Shown piece after piece: positions 34,189 to 37,191 of a stretch of DNA of 37,191 bases. Source of the stretch: Hyphomicrobiales bacterium. GTDB taxonomy: Bacteria > Pseudomonadota > Alphaproteobacteria > Rhizobiales > Rhizobiaceae. Made by a program: the position numbers and the translations under genes. The stretch is taken from the NCBI GenBank assembly GCA_900471485.1, contig UCEU01000032.1:1-37191 (forward strand). Reading direction: 5' to 3'. Position 1 is the first letter of the stretch; every line of letters starts with the position of its first letter. The notes under the pieces were generated by a model. That model searched no databases, was not told the DNA's origin, and saw only the letters and a list, made by a program, of their open reading frames with translations.

Positions 34189-35283
34189 ATGGCTCCCTTT
34201 CTGCGCATCCTCGGCATCGAAACAAGCTGCGACGAAACCGCCGCCGCCGTTGTCGAGCGGGATGCCGAAGGCGTGCCGACCGTTCGCTCCGACGTGGTGC
34301 TGAGCCAGCTCGAAGAGCATAGCGCCTATGGTGGCGTGGTGCCAGAAATCGCGGCTCGCGCCCATGTCGAGGCGCTGGATACGCTGATCGACGAGGCATT
34401 GAAACGCGCCAATGTGTCGCTGTCCGAGATCGACGCGATTGCCGCGACTTCGGGTCCGGGGCTGATCGGCGGGCTGCTGGTCGGGCTGATGACCGGCAAG
34501 GCGATCGCCAAGGCATCCGGCAAGCCGCTCTACGCGGTCAATCATCTCGAGGGCCATGCGCTGACGGCGCGGCTGACGGACGGGCTTTCCTTTCCCTATC
34601 TGATGCTGCTGGTTTCCGGCGGGCATACGCAGCTGATCCTGGTGCGCGGGGTCGGCGAATATGAACGCTGGGGCACGACGATCGATGACGCTCTGGGCGA
34701 GGCCTTCGACAAGACGGCAAAGCTCTTGAGCCTGCCCTATCCGGGTGGGCCGGCCGTCGAGCGGGCTGCGAAAGCGGGCAATCCTCAACGTTTCAAGTTT
34801 CCGCGGCCGCTGGTCGGCGAGGCGAAGCTGAATTTCTCCTTTTCCGGCCTGAAGACGGCCGTGCGTCAGGCGGCGACGGAGATCGCACCGCTGACCGACC
34901 AGGACGTGGCCGATATCTGCGCCTCGTTCCAGGATGCCGTGTCGCGGACGCTGAAGGACAGGATCGGGCGCGGGCTGGAGCGGTTCAAGGCGCTCTATCC
35001 CGATGTCGAGCAGCCGGCGCTGGTGGTGGCGGGTGGCGTTGCCGCCAATCTCGTCGTGCGCGGCACGCTGCAGGCGCTGTGCGACAAGAACCGCTTCCGT
35101 TTCGTGGCGCCGCCGCTGCATCTGTGCACCGACAATGCGGTCATGATCGCCTGGGCAGGACTGGAGCGGATGGCGACGGGTGTTGCGCCCGATGACCTCG
35201 ACGTGCAGCCACGCTCGCGTTGGCCGCTCGATTCGAGCGCCGAGACATTGCTGGGCTTCGGCAAGCGGGGAGCAAAGGCATGA
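34189..35283 (+). CDS. tsaD: tRNA N6-threonylcarbamoyladenosine (t6A) transferase TsaD
   Basis: A 364-residue ASKHA-fold protein that transfers threonylcarbamoyl to A37 of ANN-decoding tRNAs with TsaB and TsaE. Motifs: GIETSCDETAAAVV (9-22), the metal-binding H119-x3-H123 in NHLEGHALTAR, LLVSGGHTQLILV, and the C-terminal VVAGGVAANLVVRGTL with CTDNAVMIAWAG. Length is normal. I place the start at ATG 34189 with CAGG 4 bases upstream; longer forms run into hemC antisense. gpsA overlaps its end by 4 bp (ATGA), so the genes are coupled. Confidence 0.97.
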   Translation: MAPFLRILGIETSCDETAAAVVERDAEGVPTVRSDVVLSQLEEHSAYGGVVPEIAARAHVEALDTLIDEALKRANVSLSEIDAIAATSGPGLIGGLLVGLMTGKAIAKASGKPLYAVNHLEGHALTARLTDGLSFPYLMLLVSGGHTQLILVRGVGEYERWGTTIDDALGEAFDKTAKLLSLPYPGGPAVERAAKAGNPQRFKFPRPLVGEAKLNFSFSGLKTAVRQAATEIAPLTDQDVADICASFQDAVSRTLKDRIGRGLERFKALYPDVEQPALVVAGGVAANLVVRGTLQALCDKNRFRFVAPPLHLCTDNAVMIAWAGLERMATGVAPDDLDVQPRSRWPLDSSAETLLGFGKRGAKA

Positions 35284-36263
35284 GCGAAACGATCGCCGTC
35301 ATCGGCGCGGGCGCCTTCGGAACGGCACTGGCTGCTGTCATCGCGCTGACGGGGCGGCACAAGGTGACGCTCATCGGCCGCGATCCCGGTCTGATGGCCG
35401 ATCTTGCCGCCGAGCATCTGCACGACGCAGCCCTTCCCGGCATTCCGCTTCCCGACGCGCTGCAGTTTTCGGCCGAGGCGGATGCGATCAGCGATGCGGG
35501 CATCGTGCTCTTCGCCATGCCTTCGCAGGCACAGGCGGATGCGGCGCGGCACTATGGTCCTTATCTGGCTAAGGATGCAGTCATCGTTACCTGCGCAAAG
35601 GGGCTGGAGAAAGCCACCGGCAATCTCCTGACCGACCTCCTGCAGCAGGCGCTTCCGGGGCATCCGATCGCGGTGCTCTCAGGTCCGGGCTTCGCGGCCG
35701 ATATCGCCAAGGGTCTGCCGACCGCCATGGTGGTCGCCGCCGAAAACGGCGCGACCGCAGAGCGGCTGGCGCAGGCGATTTCCGGGCGGACGTTCCGACT
35801 CTATCCGTCGTCGGACAGGATCGGCGTGCAGCTGGGCGGCGCATTGAAGAACGTGCTGGCGATCGCCTGCGGCATCGTCGAGGGCGCCGGCATCGGCGAT
35901 TCGGCGCGGGCGGCGCTGATCGCCCGCGGGCTTGCCGAGATGTCGCGCTTCGTGGCCGCCCGCGGCGGGCAGGCCGATACGGTGCCGGGGTTGTCGGGCC
36001 TCGGCGATCTTGTTCTGACGGCCACCAGCCATCAATCGCGCAACCTGCGCTTCGGCATCGCGCTTGGGCGCGGCGAGCGGGTCGATCCCTCGCATGGCGA
36101 GCTGGTGGAGGGTGCCTTCGCGGCGGCGGTCTGCGCCAGGTTGGCGGCGTCGCTCGGCGTCGGCATGCCCATTACCGATGCCGTTTCCGCGATCATCGAC
36201 GGCAAGCTCGGCATCGCCGATGCCATAGAGCAGCTGATGACGCGACCGATCACGACCGAATAG
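35280..36263 (+). CDS. gpsA: NAD(P)-dependent glycerol-3-phosphate dehydrogenase
   Basis: A 327-residue enzyme that makes sn-glycerol-3-phosphate for phospholipid synthesis. The N-terminal dinucleotide fold IAVIGAGAFGTALA, the VTCAKGLEKATG and LSGPGFAADIAKGLPTAMVVA segments, the catalytic Lys at about 190 in ALKNVLAIACGI, and the C-terminal GLSGLGDLVLTATSHQSRNLRFG are all intact. Translation is coupled to tsaD by a 4 bp overlap. The YciI-like gene follows after 10 bp. Confidence 0.97.
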   Translation: MSETIAVIGAGAFGTALAAVIALTGRHKVTLIGRDPGLMADLAAEHLHDAALPGIPLPDALQFSAEADAISDAGIVLFAMPSQAQADAARHYGPYLAKDAVIVTCAKGLEKATGNLLTDLLQQALPGHPIAVLSGPGFAADIAKGLPTAMVVAAENGATAERLAQAISGRTFRLYPSSDRIGVQLGGALKNVLAIACGIVEGAGIGDSARAALIARGLAEMSRFVAARGGQADTVPGLSGLGDLVLTATSHQSRNLRFGIALGRGERVDPSHGELVEGAFAAAVCARLAASLGVGMPITDAVSAIIDGKLGIADAIEQLMTRPITTE

Positions 36264-36273
36264 GAGACCTCAC

Positions 36274-36567
36274 ATGTTTTTTGCTTTCGTCTGCAAGGAT
36301 AAGCCCGGCCACCTCAACGTCCGCATGGACACACGTCCGGCGCATGTCGATCACCTCAATGCGCTCAACGAAGCCGGAACGCTGAAGATGGCAGGTCCGT
36401 TTCTCGATGCCGAGGGCAAGCCCTGCGGCAGCCTCGTGATCGTCGAGGCCGAGACCATCGAGGCCGCCATCGCGATCGCCGACAGCGACCCCTACACCAA
36501 GGCGGGCCTGTTCGAGAGCGTCGAGGTGAAGCCCTTCAACTGGGTCTTCAACAAGCCGGAGGCTTGA
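36274..36567 (+). CDS. YciI-like protein
   Basis: A 97-residue dimeric alpha/beta-barrel type protein of the YciI family: KPGHLNVRMDTRPAHVDHLNAL, then AGPFLDAEGKPCGSLVIVEAETIEAAIAIADSDPYTKAGLFESVEVKPFNWVF. The conserved His in RPAHVDHL and Asp in DSDPY form the putative active site. Function is unknown for most members; one branch acts on muconolactone-like compounds. AGGAGA five to ten bases before the ATG is a strong ribosome binding site. It is part of the tsaD-gpsA operon. Confidence 0.93.
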   Translation: MFFAFVCKDKPGHLNVRMDTRPAHVDHLNALNEAGTLKMAGPFLDAEGKPCGSLVIVEAETIEAAIAIADSDPYTKAGLFESVEVKPFNWVFNKPEA

Positions 36568-36570
36568 TCG

Positions 36571-37002
36571 GTGGCACACTGGCTTTACAAATCCGAACCG
36601 TCGGCCTGGTCCTGGGAACAGCAGAAGGCGGCCGGCGAAAAGGGCACGGAGTGGACCGGCGTTCGCAACTATCTGGCGCGCAACAACATGCGGGCGATGC
36701 AGATTGGCGACAAGGGCTTCTTCTACCACTCCAATGACGGGCTGGAGATCGTCGGCATCGTCGAGGTCTGCGCGCTGTCGCATCCCGATTCCACCGCCAA
36801 GGGCGATCCCAAGTGGGACTGCGTCGATATCCGCGCCGTCCGCGACATGCCGAAGCCGGTGACGCTGAAGGATGTGAAGGCGAGCGAGAAGCTGTCGAAA
36901 ATGTCGCTGGTGACGTCCATGCGGCTTTCCGTGCAGCCGGTGACCGACGAGGAGTGGGCCGAGGTCTGCCGCATGGGCGGGCTCGACAACCCGCCGCGCT
37001 GA
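36571..37002 (+). CDS. EVE domain-containing protein
   Basis: A 143-residue protein formed by a single EVE domain, a PUA-like fold related to YTH that binds modified bases. It shows HWLYKSEPSAWSWEQQ at the N-terminus, WTGVRNYLARNNMRAMQIGDKGFFYHSN and MRLSVQPVTDEEWAEVCRMGG. EVE proteins are linked to recognition of modified DNA or RNA and, in some genomes, to tRNA modification. The start is a GTG at 36571, 3 bp after the YciI stop, with CCGGAGG upstream. It shares the operon with tsaD, which fits an RNA theme, but that is inference. Confidence 0.9.
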   Translation: MAHWLYKSEPSAWSWEQQKAAGEKGTEWTGVRNYLARNNMRAMQIGDKGFFYHSNDGLEIVGIVEVCALSHPDSTAKGDPKWDCVDIRAVRDMPKPVTLKDVKASEKLSKMSLVTSMRLSVQPVTDEEWAEVCRMGGLDNPPR

Positions 37003-37008
37003 TCTCAC

Positions 37009-37191
37009 GTGAAGACCGACCCCGCGCTCTTCATCCGCGACAATACGAGCCCGATGACGCCGCCGCATGTGCCGGAGATCCGGCTCAATCTGGCGAGCGA
37101 AGCGCATGAGCTGTGGCTGAAGACGGAAGAAGAGCTCGCCGAGATCGGCCTGCCGCCGCCGTTCTGGGCATTCGCGTGGGCGGGCGGGCAG
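37009..37191 (+). CDS. Class I SAM-dependent protein methyltransferase (N-terminal part)
   Basis: Only the first 61 codons are present; the gene runs off the right edge. The readable part, FIRDNTSPMTPPHVPEIRLNLASEAHELW and LPPPFWAFAWAGGQ, matches the N-terminus of the Nnt1/ETFB-lysine methyltransferase-like family of alphaproteobacteria; the SAM-binding motif would begin beyond the edge. The start is a GTG at 37009, 6 bp after the EVE stop, without a strong ribosome binding site. It continues the tsaD operon. In bacteria, close relatives methylate the beta subunit of electron-transfer flavoprotein. Confidence 0.8.
   Translation, partial: MKTDPALFIRDNTSPMTPPHVPEIRLNLASEAHELWLKTEEELAEIGLPPPFWAFAWAGGQ

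Overview
The window looks like chromosomal DNA of an alphaproteobacterium of the Rhizobiaceae (Rhizobium/Agrobacterium type). This is inferred from the high GC content, the rhizobial gene families (IalB-like protein, HemY plus a mitofilin-like partner next to hemCD, an ECF11-like sigma factor), CTATAT/CTTG-type promoter pieces, and a RIME-like palindromic intergenic element at 27315-27442. Coding density is high. I see no prophage, insertion sequence, CRISPR array, tRNA or rRNA. Nearly all genes belong to known families, so novelty is more likely in regulation and gene overlaps than in unknown proteins.

Layout. 156-3246 (minus): an ABC substrate-binding protein, rlmN and an IalB-family protein. 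3577-6677: an ECF sigma factor, a phhB-DUF1232 pair, a low-molecular-weight tyrosine phosphatase that overlaps thpR by 94 bp tail to tail, and a tesA-like esterase. 6732-9982: a YbbA/YbbP-type ABC exporter divergent from tesA, as in E. coli. 10162-16327: a Bax-inhibitor-1 family protein, a Bcr/CflA-type MFS exporter, a CatB-like acetyltransferase, a LysE-family exporter and an M3 metallopeptidase. 16468-21924: a three-gene ABC importer (ATPase, binding protein, fused double permease) followed by a Tat-exported PhoD-like phosphatase. 22059-25277: typA, a GNAT acetyltransferase and ppa. 25278-27991: a yggT-DUF167 operon, an MFS exporter, the RIME-like element and a Rid protein. 28206-34121 (minus): hemC, hemD, a mitofilin-like protein, hemY, a TerB-like protein and a class I glutamine amidotransferase, closely packed. 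34189-37191 (plus): tsaD, gpsA, a YciI-like protein, an EVE-domain protein and the start of a methyltransferase gene cut by the window edge.

The most interesting region is 16400-21924. A PHO-box-like direct repeat (TGTCAC, four bases, CTGTCAT) lies just upstream of an ABC importer that would normally be annotated as ferric-iron uptake. Its binding protein lacks the paired tyrosines and the histidine of classical ferric-binding proteins, and the next gene encodes a PhoD-type phosphatase. Together this suggests a phosphate-starvation module that takes up a phosphorus compound and cleaves phosphoesters. Between the PHO box and the first start codon is an intrinsic-terminator hairpin with an anti-Shine-Dalgarno loop and no recognisable ribosome binding site, which is an unusual leader.

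Other regulatory oddities: the ppa terminator is embedded in the coding sequence of the convergent DUF167 gene, a reciprocal hairpin spans both stop codons there, and the ECF sigma factor has no adjacent anti-sigma gene.
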